Positions 1-7,030 are shown, counted from the first letter of the stretch. The stretch: 10,209 nucleotides of DNA from AWTP1-13 sp039808585 (GCA_039808585.1 JBDHTJ010000176.1:1-10209); one strand, 5' to 3'. Program-made: numbers and translations. The notes: generated by a model not told the origin, from the letters alone.

Positions 1-33
1 AAAAGCAAAAGAGCAAGGCTTTCGGCCTTGCTC
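1..33 (-). terminator. Intrinsic terminator for minus-strand transcription
   Basis: A perfect 9-bp inverted repeat (GAGCAAGGC at 11-19, GCCTTGCTC at 25-33) closes a 5-base loop. On the minus strand the hairpin is followed at once by TTTTGCTTTT (complement of 1-10), the usual layout of a rho-independent terminator. On the plus strand there is no T-run after the stem, although A-tract and T-tract symmetry could allow weak bidirectional use. It therefore implies a transcript coming leftward from inside the window, where no convincing minus-strand protein gene lies between 34 and 489. Confidence 0.65.
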
Positions 34-240
34 TCGCTATTCTCCTCGAGCGATTTTTCCGCTCGTCTGCTCCTGACGCTCGAACGCAGCGCCGGTAGCT
101 TTACTCCATCCCCAGACTTGGGCTCTTCACCGCTTACCGCGGGGCTCACCCTTATGTTTATGACAGCGACCCTACAAGAGGCGCGGCCTTCTGTCACCCC
201 GTAAAACGACTAAAAACTGCGCTTAAGCAAACTTTCTAGG
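34..240 (-). other. Hairpin-rich non-coding stretch, candidate minus-strand small RNA
   Basis: No recognisable protein is encoded here. On the minus strand there are several stems ahead of the edge terminator: CGAGCG/CGCTCG (47-52 with 60-65), CCCA/TGGG (111-114 with 119-122) and TGACAG/CTGTCA (161-166 with 191-196). A loose promoter-like pair can be read on the minus strand: TTGCTT (complement of 225-230), an 18-base spacer, then TTTTAC. A minus-strand frame stays open from a GTG at 197-195 to the left edge (about 65 codons). It runs straight through the terminator hairpin and matches no family I know, so I do not call it a gene. The stretch does not show the hallmarks of tRNA, 5S rRNA, SRP RNA, RNase P RNA or tmRNA. 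Small-RNA status is inference from structure plus terminator. Confidence 0.25.
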
Positions 241-489
241 CGAGGTGCGAGGCGCATCGCCGTGTTTATCCGATTCCGGCCGCTTGCCCAGCCTCGCGCG
301 ACGATTTTGAACGCGGTCCGGCCAAGCTTCAGCGCCAGGATCGGCACCTTCTGCGGACGGCGTTAACGTTGCCAGCCTTGGCCGAACGGGATATGACCCC
401 TCGGCCCTGCACCAGGGCCCTGTTTCCCGCCAAATGGCTTGTTTCATTGTCCTGGCGGCGTCACCCCGCTCGAGCAAGGCACCTACCCG
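241..489 (+). other. proS upstream region with a hairpin
   Basis: No gene is supported here. The clearest element is a 7-bp perfect stem with a 3-base loop, GGCCCTG (403-409), CAC, CAGGGCC (413-419), followed by CTGTTTCCC. It could act as a weak terminator or a leader hairpin about 70 bases ahead of proS. An 8-bp palindrome CGTTAACG sits at 361-368. I found no convincing -35/-10 pair: TTGAAC at 307-312 has no acceptable -10 partner. A 111-codon minus-strand frame (558-223) overlaps the start of proS and looks like a chance frame. Confidence 0.4.
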
Positions 490-1836
490 ATGCGCCTCTC
501 CCGTTACTTCCTGCCGGTCCTGCGCGAAACCCCGAAAGAGGCCGAGATCGTCTCGCATCAGATCATGCTGCGCGCGGCCATGATCAAGCAGGCGAGTGCC
601 GGCATCTATACCTGGCTGCCGCTGGGCTTGAAGGTGCTGCGCAAAATTGAGGCAATCGTGCGCGATGAGCAGAACCGCGCCGGCGCCATCGAACTCCTTA
701 TGCCGACGATCCAGGCCGCCGACCTCTGGCGCGAGAGCGGCCGCTACGACGCCTACGGGCCGGAGATGCTACGCTTCCTCGACCGGCACGAGCGCGAGAT
801 GCTGTACGGGCCCACCAACGAGGAACTGATCACCCAGGTCTTCCGCGACGGCGTGCGCAGCTATCGCGACCTGCCGCGCAACCTCTACCATATCCAGTGG
901 AAGTTCCGGGACGAGGTGCGGCCCCGCTTCGGTGTCATGCGCGGGCGCGAATTCCTCATGAAGGATGCCTATTCCTTCGACCTGACGGCGGAGGCAGCGC
1001 GGCACTCTTACAACAAGATGTTCGTCGCCTACCTGCGCACCTTCGCGCGCATGGGGCTGAAGGCCATTCCCATGGCGGCCGATACCGGTCCCATCGGCGG
1101 CGACCTGAGCCACGAGTTCATCATCCTGGCGGGCACCGGCGAAAGCGCCGTCTATTGCCATGCCGACCTCGTGGCGCAGAAAGTGCCCGCAGCCGACGTC
1201 GACTTCGACCAGGATCTCGCCCCGATCGTGCAGAAGTGGACCACGTCCTACGCGGCCACCGACGAGAAGCACGACCAGGCCCGCTTCGAGGCAGAGGTGC
1301 CGGCCGACAAGCGCCTTTCCGCCCGTGGCATCGAGATCGGGCACATTTTCTATTTCGGCACCAAGTATTCCGAGCCCATGGGCGCCCGGGTGCAGGGCCC
1401 CGATGGCCAGAAGATCACGCTGCAGATGGGCTCCTATGGCATCGGCGTTTCGCGCCTGCCGGCGGCAATCATCGAGGCGAGCCACGATGCCTCGGGCATC
1501 GTCTGGCCGGTGCCCGTGGCGCCGTTCGAGCTGGGCCTCGTCAACCTGAAGGCCGGCGACAAGGATACGGACGCGGCCTGTCTCGACCTCATGGGCAGGC
1601 TCGAGAAGGCCGGCGTCGACGTGCTCTACGACGACACCGACGAGCGTGCCGGCGGCAAGTTCGCCACCATGGATCTCATCGGCCTGCCCTACCAGCTCAT
1701 CGTCGGCCCCAAGGGCCTGAAGGCGGGCGAGGTGGAGGTGAAGGACCGCAAGTCGGGCGAGCGCCTCAGCCTTTCGCCGGACGCAGCTGTGCAAAAGCTT
1801 GTCGACAGCATCGGTTCGCAGCGCATGCTGGCATAA
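490..1836 (+). CDS. proS: Prolyl-tRNA synthetase, short alphaproteobacterial type
   Basis: Class II aminoacyl-tRNA synthetase that charges tRNA(Pro) with proline in the cytoplasm using ATP. The 448-residue product starts MRLSRYFLPVLRETPKEAE. Class II motif 1 lies around residues 65-90 and motif 2 at about 139-163 (FRDEVRPRFGVMRGREF, then LMKDAYSF). Motif 3 is GSYGIGVSR at 314-322, and the anticodon-binding domain fills about 340-445. The stretch between motifs 2 and 3 is only about 150 residues, so the roughly 180-residue editing (INS) domain of the E. coli-type enzyme is missing. This is normal in Alphaproteobacteria and implies that mischarged Ala-tRNA(Pro) is cleared in trans (ProXp-ala family). 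I chose ATG 490 because the family begins here and an AAGG precedes it by 10 bases. An in-frame ATG at 439 would add 17 unlikely residues. A terminator follows the stop, so proS may be transcribed apart from lolC/E. Confidence 0.97.
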   Translation: MRLSRYFLPVLRETPKEAEIVSHQIMLRAAMIKQASAGIYTWLPLGLKVLRKIEAIVRDEQNRAGAIELLMPTIQAADLWRESGRYDAYGPEMLRFLDRHEREMLYGPTNEELITQVFRDGVRSYRDLPRNLYHIQWKFRDEVRPRFGVMRGREFLMKDAYSFDLTAEAARHSYNKMFVAYLRTFARMGLKAIPMAADTGPIGGDLSHEFIILAGTGESAVYCHADLVAQKVPAADVDFDQDLAPIVQKWTTSYAATDEKHDQARFEAEVPADKRLSARGIEIGHIFYFGTKYSEPMGARVQGPDGQKITLQMGSYGIGVSRLPAAIIEASHDASGIVWPVPVAPFELGLVNLKAGDKDTDAACLDLMGRLEKAGVDVLYDDTDERAGGKFATMDLIGLPYQLIVGPKGLKAGEVEVKDRKSGERLSLSPDAAVQKLVDSIGSQRMLA

Positions 1837-1846
1837 TCCCTCTGCC

Positions 1847-1875
1847 AAGGGCGACCGCGCCCGGCGTCCTTTTTT
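1847..1875 (+). terminator. Intrinsic terminator after proS
   Basis: AAGGGCG (1847-1853) pairs with CGTCCTT (1865-1871) with one G-U pair. Stacked on this, CCG (1855-1857) pairs with CGG (1862-1864) around a CGCC loop, leaving a single bulged A at 1854. The result is a 10-bp stem that runs into a T-run (1870-1875). It begins 10 bases after the proS stop. Confidence 0.7.
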
Positions 1876-2077
1876 GTGACAGCATTGACGTGGTAACAGG
1901 GGCGCTGTCTGTCTGGGCGGCCCCGGCCGGCCTTCCTGGCCTCGTGGGCAATCGCCCGTTGGCGAGAGGGACGGTGTATCCATTTTCCTCCGCGCGATGT
2001 CGGTACGGGGGAGGCTGGGCGAGGGCAGCCCGAGCATCGCCCCGGCCGTGGCCGGGGTGGCAACAAGGGGTGAGGGC
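1876..2077 (+). promoter_or_regulatory. Leader of lolC/E with competing GC hairpins
   Basis: This non-coding stretch separates the proS terminator from lolC/E. CCCCGGCC (2040-2047), GT, GGCCGGGG (2050-2057) is a perfect 8-bp inverted repeat ending 7 bases before the Shine-Dalgarno AAGGGG (2065-2070). A second pairing, GGGCGA (2017-2022) with TCGCCC (2037-2042), uses part of the same sequence, so the two cannot form together. A promoter would be expected after the terminator. TTGACG at 1885-1890 is a fair -35 but has no good -10 at 16-18 bases. Any regulatory role of the hairpins is inference. Confidence 0.35.
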
Positions 2078-3373
2078 ATGGCGAGTGTCACGACGCGGCC
2101 AGGGGCGGCAACGCCCCCCGATACACGACCCTTCGCGCCGTTTGAATGGATGTTGGCGGCCCGCTACCTCAGGGCCCGCCGCAAGGAAGGCTTCATCTCC
2201 GTCATCGCCGGGTTCTCGTTCCTCGGCATCCTGCTCGGTGTCGCGACCCTGATCATCGTGATGGCGGTCATGAACGGCTTCCGCAAGGAGCTGTTCAACA
2301 AGATCCTGGGCGTCAACGGCCACGTCATCGTCAATCGCATCAACACCGACTTCACCAATTTCGACGAGCCGATCGACAAGCTGCTGGCGGTGCCGGGCGT
2401 GCGCCACGTGATGCCGCTGATCGAGGGCCAGGCCATGGTCTCGACGCCGGGGCAGGCAATGGGCGCAGTGGTGCGCGGCATCCCCGAGAGCGGCATCAAG
2501 GCGCTGCCGCTCGTTGCCAACAACGTCCGCTTCGGCACCCTCGACGGCTTCGACGATCAGGACGGCATCGCTGTGGGCATCCGGCTCGCCAACGCGCTCA
2601 GGGTGAACGTGGGCGATAGCATCACCCTGGTGAGCCCGCGCGGTGCGGCGACGCCGTTCGGCACCACCCCGCGCATCAAGCCCTACAAGGTGACCGCGCT
2701 GTTCGAGATGGGCATGTCCGAGTACGACCGGACCATGATCTTCATGCCGCTCGCCGAGGCCCAGCGCTACTTCAGCCGCGGCAAGGCGATCGATGTGCTG
2801 GAGGTGCTTGTCGACCAGCCCGACGAGGTGCAGGACCTGACACCCGCCATGCGCCTGACGCTGGGGCAGGGCTACCACATCGCCGACTGGCGCCAGCGCA
2901 ACGAAAGCTTCTTCACCGTTCTGGAGGTGGAGCGGAACATGATGTTCATCATCCTCTCCATCATCGTGCTGGTGGCGGCCTTCAACATCATCTCCGGCCT
3001 CATGATGCTGGTGAAGGACAAGGGCCGCGACATCGGCATCCTGCGCACCATGGGCGCCTCCCAGGGGGCGATCATGCGCGTGTTCCTGATCACGGGGGCG
3101 AGCATCGGCGTCGTGGGCACCCTGGCCGGTTGCCTGCTCGGCATCCTGTTCTGCTGGCGCATCGACGAGATCCGCCAGTTCGTGGCCTACATCACCCGCA
3201 CCAAGCTGTTCGATCCGGAGGTGTACTACCTGACGCGACTGCCGGCCGACGTGAACATCTCGACCACGCTTTCCATTGTCGCCATGGCCCTGGTGCTGTC
3301 GGTGCTGGCGACGCTCTATCCTTCCTGGCGCGCTTCCCGGCTCGATCCGGTCGAAGCGCTGCGCTACGAGTAG
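2078..3373 (+). CDS. lolC: Lipoprotein-releasing ABC transporter permease (LolC/LolE family)
   Basis: Inner-membrane permease of the Lol system, which lifts mature outer-membrane lipoproteins out of the cytoplasmic membrane and hands them to the carrier LolA. The product is 431 residues, the family size. Membrane segments are at about 39-66 (before NGFRKEL), 287-312, 333-360 and 395-415. A large periplasmic domain (about 70-285) lies between the first two, and the FtsX-like core carries KDKGRDIGILRTMGAS at 313-328. The C-terminus YPSWRASRLDPVEALRYE is typical of this family. I start at ATG 2078 because AAGGGG at 2065-2070 is a good ribosome binding site. An in-frame ATG at 1997 would add 27 residues unlike the family and include the GC palindrome. 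lolD follows 9 bases after the stop. Only one permease gene is present, as in many Alphaproteobacteria, so the complex is probably a homodimer of this protein (LolF-like) with two LolD. Confidence 0.93.
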   Translation: MASVTTRPGAATPPDTRPFAPFEWMLAARYLRARRKEGFISVIAGFSFLGILLGVATLIIVMAVMNGFRKELFNKILGVNGHVIVNRINTDFTNFDEPIDKLLAVPGVRHVMPLIEGQAMVSTPGQAMGAVVRGIPESGIKALPLVANNVRFGTLDGFDDQDGIAVGIRLANALRVNVGDSITLVSPRGAATPFGTTPRIKPYKVTALFEMGMSEYDRTMIFMPLAEAQRYFSRGKAIDVLEVLVDQPDEVQDLTPAMRLTLGQGYHIADWRQRNESFFTVLEVERNMMFIILSIIVLVAAFNIISGLMMLVKDKGRDIGILRTMGASQGAIMRVFLITGASIGVVGTLAGCLLGILFCWRIDEIRQFVAYITRTKLFDPEVYYLTRLPADVNISTTLSIVAMALVLSVLATLYPSWRASRLDPVEALRYE

Positions 3374-3382
3374 GGCGCCCCC

Positions 3383-4093
3383 GTGCAAGACATCACGCAT
3401 CACCCCGCGCTGCAGCTGCACGAGCTGCGCCGCACCTTCCATCAAGGCGGGCGGGAGATCCCCGTCCTCAACGGCGCCTCCACGGCCATCTACCCGGGCC
3501 AGGCCGTCGCCCTTGTCGGCCCCTCTGGCGCCGGCAAGTCGACCCTGCTTCACATCGCGGGTCTGCTCGAGACGCCTGACAGCGGCAACGTCTATGTCAA
3601 CGGCGTCGATTGCGCGCAGATGACCGACGCCGAGCGGACGCGGGTGCGCCGCCTCGAGATGGGCTTCGTCTACCAATTCCACCAGCTGCTGCCGGAGTTC
3701 TCAGCCCTCGAGAACGTGGCGATGCCGCAGATGATCAGGGGCACCTCGCGCAAGGACGCCGAGAAGCGGGGCGGCGAGCTGCTTTCCATGCTCGGCTTGG
3801 GACAGCGCCTCGATCATCGCCCCGCGCAGCTTTCGGGCGGCGAGCAGCAGCGCACCGCGATTGCCCGGGCGCTTGCCAATTCACCGCGGCTCCTGCTGGC
3901 GGATGAACCCACCGGCAACCTTGATCCGCGCACTTCCAGCGGCGTCTTCCACGAACTTATCGAGCTGATCACGCACACCGGTGTCGCGGCACTCATCGCC
4001 ACGCACAACCTCGAGCTTGCGCGCGCCATGCATCGCATCGTGCGGCTCGAGAACGGGCTCTTGGTGGAAGTGAACCCGGCAAGCGTCTACTGA
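3383..4093 (+). CDS. lolD: Lipoprotein-releasing ABC transporter ATPase LolD
   Basis: ATP-hydrolysing subunit that powers lipoprotein release by the LolC/E-type permease encoded immediately upstream. The product is 236 residues with all ABC motifs: Walker A GPSGAGKST (46-54), Q-loop at Q98 (FVYQFHQLLPEFSALENV), signature LSGGEQQR (150-157), Walker B LLLADEPTGNLD (170-181) and the switch histidine H208 (ATHN). The FVYQFHQLLPEFSALENV block is characteristic of LolD among MacB/FtsE-like ATPases. The start is a GTG at 3383, with TAGGG overlapping the stop of the permease gene at 3371-3375. This short gap points to co-transcription and translational coupling. In many Rhizobiales dnaE follows lolD, but here there is a long non-coding stretch instead. 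Confidence 0.95.
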   Translation: MQDITHHPALQLHELRRTFHQGGREIPVLNGASTAIYPGQAVALVGPSGAGKSTLLHIAGLLETPDSGNVYVNGVDCAQMTDAERTRVRRLEMGFVYQFHQLLPEFSALENVAMPQMIRGTSRKDAEKRGGELLSMLGLGQRLDHRPAQLSGGEQQRTAIARALANSPRLLLADEPTGNLDPRTSSGVFHELIELITHTGVAALIATHNLELARAMHRIVRLENGLLVEVNPASVY

Positions 4094-4476
4094 CGGCCAC
4101 ACTCCCGAAGCCTCCCCACACCAGCATCGCGTCCAAGCGCAAGGGACGCCTGCCCTGCCCCCAGACGCCTTTCCGCTCGCCCCGGAACGCGGAGCGATGT
4201 GGACTTCGGCGGCTTGCGTGGGCCCCCGCCTCTCGCGGCGACGAGGCAAGAGTTTATGGCGATCGCGAAGCACCAGAGAGAGCGGGCCGGAATAGGGATG
4301 GTCCAGCTTGCGGTTGCAAAACAAGCTGTTGCGGTGAGGACACGCTGCTGCGCGCTTTAGGCGAACAACATTCACTCGGTCGTTGCCGGAGCCCTGAAAA
4401 CTTGCATTGTTGCGCCAGCGATTTGGGGGAGAGTTTGGGCCTTGGCGCCGATAGGCGCGCTGGTCCAGCTCACGAG
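4094..4476 (+). other. Long non-coding stretch after lolD, ending in a strong terminator
   Basis: No protein gene is supported on either strand; minus-strand open frames here overlap lolD or the dehydratase gene and look like shadows. There is a short hairpin GCGCC (4445-4449), GATA, GGCGC (4454-4458) just ahead of the terminator. The 10-mer TGGTCCAGCT occurs at 4299-4308 and again at 4461-4470. No tRNA-like cloverleaf or riboswitch core was recognised. It could be a long lolD 3' untranslated region, the body of a small RNA ending at the terminator, or remains of lost genes. Confidence 0.35.
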
Positions 4477-4508
4477 AAACCGGTCCGGCTAGCCCGGGCC
4501 GGTTTTTT
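4477..4508 (+). terminator. Very strong intrinsic terminator
   Basis: AAACCGGTCCGG (4477-4488) pairs with CCGGGCCGGTTT (4494-4505), with one T-G pair, around the 5-base loop CTAGC. This gives a 12-bp GC-rich stem followed by a T-run that reaches 4508. Transcription reading rightward would stop here, 384 bases after the lolD stop and 124 before the dehydratase start. The dehydratase gene therefore needs its own promoter in 4509-4631. Confidence 0.85.
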
Positions 4509-4560
4509 CTTGTGGCCCGCTGTTAGAGCAATTGCGATGCGGGAAATGGTCTGACCTTCC

Positions 4561-4589
4561 TTGACAGGGCCTGCCATTGCGGCGCCATC
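4561..4589 (+). promoter_or_regulatory. Possible promoter of the dehydratase gene
   Basis: A consensus TTGACA (4561-4566), preceded by C as is common in alphaproteobacterial -35 elements, lies between the strong terminator and the gene. The region 16-18 bases downstream (4583-4590, CGCCATCT) is a poor -10. The position is right but the -10 is weak, so confidence is low. The ribosome binding site GGAGAGAG at 4620-4627 precedes the ATG at 4632. Confidence 0.35.
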
Positions 4590-4631
4590 TGCGCCAGCAC
4601 CATCCTCTTCCCGCGGCACGGAGAGAGCCCA

Positions 4632-5639
4632 ATGTCCCAGGCCCAGTCGATCCAGCTTCCGACCTTTGCAGAGATCCTTGCAGCGCGCGAGCGGATCAAG
4701 GCTCTGGCACTCGTGACGCCGCTCATCGAGCACCCCGCGCTCAATGCGCGTGTGGGCGGGCGGGTGCTGCTGAAAGCTGAGAACCTGCAGCGTGTCGGCG
4801 CTTTCAAGTTCCGCGGCGCCTACAACAAGATCAGCCAGCTCGACCGCACCAAGTATCCAGGCGGCGTCGTCGCCTGCTCCTCCGGCAATCACGCCCAAGG
4901 CGTTGCCGCCGCGGCCACGCTGTGCGGCATGCGCTCGGTGATCGTGATGCCGTCCGACAGCCCGGCGATCAAGATCAAGCGCACCAAGGAATTCGGCGCC
5001 GAGGTGATCCTCTACGATCGGGTCAAGGAAGACCGCGATGCCATCGCGCGGCGCGTCTGCGAGGAGCGGCAGGCGGCCTTCGTGCACCCCTTCGACGACC
5101 GTGACGTGATCGCCGGCCAGGGCACCGCCGGCCTGGAACTGATGGAGCAGGCAAAGGCTCTGGGCGTGGTGCCGGACGTGGTACTGGCAGGCGCCTCGGG
5201 CGGCGGCCTCGTCACCGGCGTGAGCATCGCCGTGAAGGAAATGAGCCCGGCGACCGAAGTCTATTGCGTGGAGCCAGCGGACTTCGACGACTTCGCACGC
5301 TCGCTCGCCAGCGGGACGCGACAGAAGAATGCCCAGATGGCCGGTTCGATCTGCGACGCGCTGATGTCGCCGACGCCCGGCGAGATCACCTTCGCGCTGG
5401 CCCAGCGCAACCTTGCCGGCGGCCTCTCCGTCACCGACGACGAGGTGCGTGCAGCCGTGCGCTTCGCCTTCGAGGAGCTGAAGATGGTCGTCGAGCCCGG
5501 CGGCGCCGTGTCATTGGCTGCCATCCTCGCCAGCAAGCTGCCGGTGAAGGGGCGCGTGGTCGCAGCGCTCGTCACGGGTGGCAATGTCGACCCGGCAATG
5601 TTCGCCAGCATCATCCAATCGGGCGCCAAGGCTGCCTGA
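4632..5639 (+). CDS. Threonine/serine dehydratase (ammonia-lyase), ACT-less
   Basis: PLP enzyme of fold type II that converts L-threonine to 2-oxobutanoate and ammonia, and usually L-serine to pyruvate. The product has 335 residues. The PLP lysine is K59 in FKFRGAYN and the substrate-binding loop is SSGNHAQG at 83-90. The glycine-rich phosphate cradle GASGGGL is at 187-193, with EPGGA at 288-292 and TGGNVD at 315-320. The protein ends after the catalytic domain, so it lacks the C-terminal ACT-like regulatory domain of biosynthetic IlvA and should not be inhibited by isoleucine. That points to a catabolic (TdcB-like) role. Relatives include serine racemase, threo-3-hydroxyaspartate ammonia-lyase and the EutB-type dehydratase of hydroxyectoine catabolism, and sequence alone does not settle the substrate. 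GGAGAGAG at 4620-4627 supports the start. An MFS gene follows after 52 bases, probably co-transcribed. Confidence 0.88.
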   Translation: MSQAQSIQLPTFAEILAARERIKALALVTPLIEHPALNARVGGRVLLKAENLQRVGAFKFRGAYNKISQLDRTKYPGGVVACSSGNHAQGVAAAATLCGMRSVIVMPSDSPAIKIKRTKEFGAEVILYDRVKEDRDAIARRVCEERQAAFVHPFDDRDVIAGQGTAGLELMEQAKALGVVPDVVLAGASGGGLVTGVSIAVKEMSPATEVYCVEPADFDDFARSLASGTRQKNAQMAGSICDALMSPTPGEITFALAQRNLAGGLSVTDDEVRAAVRFAFEELKMVVEPGGAVSLAAILASKLPVKGRVVAALVTGGNVDPAMFASIIQSGAKAA

Positions 5640-5691
5640 TGCACGCCGCGACGAAGGCAGACGCAGACGCCCATAAAGGCCGGCGGGGGCA

Positions 5692-6888
5692 ATGCTCGGC
5701 CACCTGATCGCCAGCGAGACAGCTCGCAAGGCGCTCGCGGTCTCGCTCATCTTCGGCACCACGTCGGCAGTGATCGGCGTGCACATGCCCTACCTGCCCG
5801 TGTGGTTCGACTGGGCCGGGCTTTCCGCCTACCAGATCGCGCTCCTTGGCGCCGCGCCGGTGTTCGTGCGCATCTTCACGATCCCCATCGCGGGCTTCCT
5901 GGCGGATCGCTGGGGCAAGACGGCCGATCTCGTCATGCTGCTGTCGTGGGCGGCGTTGGCCGGCTTCCTGGCGCTGTCGCAGATGCGCAGCTTCGGTTTC
6001 ATGCTGCTTGCCGTCATCTATCTGGCGTGCGTGTGGGGCCCGGTCTTTCCCCTGTCCGAGACGGTGGCGATGGGCGTTATCCGGCGCACAGGCCTCGACT
6101 ACGGCCGCATGCGGCTGTGGGGCTCGGTCACGTTCATCCTCACCAACCTCGCAGGCGGCTGGGCCGTGGAGCGGTTCGGCGCGCACACCGTGGTGTGGCT
6201 GCTTGTGGTCCTCGTGCTGGTCTCGACGCTCGCAGCACACGTGCTGCTTGCCGAGGTCGGAAAGGAAACGGCAGCGCACGCCAAGGGCCAAGCCGGTGCG
6301 CGGCGGATGTCGCTTGCCGATGTCGCGAGCCTTGCGCGCAAGCGTGACTTCCTGCTGTTCCTGCTGGCGACCGGCGCGGTGCAGTCGGCCCATGCCGTGT
6401 TCTACGTCTTCGGCATTCTGCATTGGCGATCGAACGGCATTTCGGCCGAGGTGGCGGCGGCGCTGTGGACGGTGTCCATCGTCTTCGAAATCGCGCTGTT
6501 TGCCTATTCGGCTGCCGTGCTGAAGCGCCTGGAGCCGGTGACGCTCATCATCATGGGTTGCGTTGCGGCCATCGTCAGGTGGTTCGCCATGGGGCTGGAC
6601 CCGGGGCTTGTCGCACTCGTGCCGCTGCAGATGTCTCACGCCCTCACGTTCGCGGCTTCCCACATCGGCGCCATCCACTACATGACCCGCACGGTGCCCG
6701 AGCATCAGATGGGCACAGCGCAGGCGCTTTATTCGGCTTTCACCGGCGGCATTGCGATGGGATGCGTGATGCTTTCCATCGGACCGCTTTATGCGAACTT
6801 CGCCGGCCGCGCCTATTGGGCCATGGCGTTCGTTGCCTGCATAGGCCTCGTCGCGGCATGGCGCATCCCGCGGCGCAGTTCCAACTGA
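5692..6888 (+). CDS. MFS transporter, HcaT-like (MFS_1-like) family
   Basis: Twelve-helix major facilitator in the inner membrane with 398 residues. The loop between helices 2 and 3 carries a recognisable signature, GFLADRWGK (68-76). The block DYGRMRLWGSVTF (136-148) is typical of the branch that includes the 3-phenylpropionate transporter HcaT and nucleoside:H+ symporter-like proteins. A polar loop at about 188-218 separates the two six-helix halves. The substrate cannot be told from sequence; an aromatic acid or other small organic acid is only a family-based guess. The ATG at 5692 follows a G-rich stretch (5682-5689) close to the start, with AAAGG (5675-5679) further off. The dehydratase gene ends 52 bases upstream with no terminator between, so the two are likely one operon, and the transporter may import a substrate of that enzyme or export its product. 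Confidence 0.85.
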   Translation: MLGHLIASETARKALAVSLIFGTTSAVIGVHMPYLPVWFDWAGLSAYQIALLGAAPVFVRIFTIPIAGFLADRWGKTADLVMLLSWAALAGFLALSQMRSFGFMLLAVIYLACVWGPVFPLSETVAMGVIRRTGLDYGRMRLWGSVTFILTNLAGGWAVERFGAHTVVWLLVVLVLVSTLAAHVLLAEVGKETAAHAKGQAGARRMSLADVASLARKRDFLLFLLATGAVQSAHAVFYVFGILHWRSNGISAEVAAALWTVSIVFEIALFAYSAAVLKRLEPVTLIIMGCVAAIVRWFAMGLDPGLVALVPLQMSHALTFAASHIGAIHYMTRTVPEHQMGTAQALYSAFTGGIAMGCVMLSIGPLYANFAGRAYWAMAFVACIGLVAAWRIPRRSSN

Positions 6889-6905
6889 TATCCTTTAGAC
6901 GATAT

Positions 6906-7000
6906 TGGTATACTGGATTTATTCTTTGAATTCAGATTGTTGCGGTCTTTAGTGCATAAGCTCCGGTTAAGCATTCCAACCTATCGTCAGTATAGTGGAT
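6906..7000 (+). promoter_or_regulatory. Two promoter-like -10 blocks before the transducer gene
   Basis: The gap 6889-7042 is AT-rich against GC-rich surroundings. Two related blocks, GTATACTGGAT (6908-6918) and GTATAGTGGAT (6990-7000), match at 10 of 11 bases. Each holds a hexamer one base off the -10 consensus: TATACT at 6909-6914 and TATAGT at 6991-6996. The first is preceded by TGG at 6906-6908, an extended -10 pattern. The second has TTAAGC at 6967-6972, 18 bases upstream, as a poor -35. Tandem promoters for the transducer gene are plausible. No flagellar sigma-28 consensus was seen. Confidence 0.4.
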
Positions 7001-7030
7001 ATGCGCACGCATCATTGCTCATGCGCACGC
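7001..7030 (+). repeat. 10-bp direct repeat with 20-bp period upstream of the transducer
   Basis: ATGCGCACGC occurs at 7001-7010 and again at 7021-7030, separated by exactly 10 bases, so the copies are two helical turns apart on the same DNA face. The pair starts right after the second -10-like block and ends 2 bases before the Shine-Dalgarno GGGGGA (7033-7038). This position, in the likely start of the transcript, would suit a repressor site. No known operator was recognised. Confidence 0.5.

Noticed and set aside
223..558. Minus-strand open frame of 111 codons overlapping the start of proS
   Set aside because: It overlaps conserved proS codons, shows no recognisable domain and has the look of a chance frame in GC-rich DNA.
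769..3682. Very long minus-strand frames opposite proS, lolC/E and lolD
   Set aside because: Low-complexity, His/Asp/Arg-rich translations antisense to well-supported genes; a codon-bias artefact of GC-rich coding DNA.
4299..4470. Two copies of TGGTCCAGCT in the gap after lolD
   Set aside because: Only 10 bp, widely spaced and in different contexts; compatible with chance in 10 kb.
5639..5707. A 22-codon plus-strand frame whose ATG overlaps the dehydratase stop (TGATG) and which ends inside the MFS start region
   Set aside because: The arrangement could mediate translational coupling, but the peptide matches nothing I know and no ribosome binding site stands out.
6885..6908. An 8-bp inverted repeat (CTGATATC with GATATTGG) at the MFS stop codon
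   Set aside because: AT-rich with two wobble pairs and no T-run after it, so it is not a convincing terminator.
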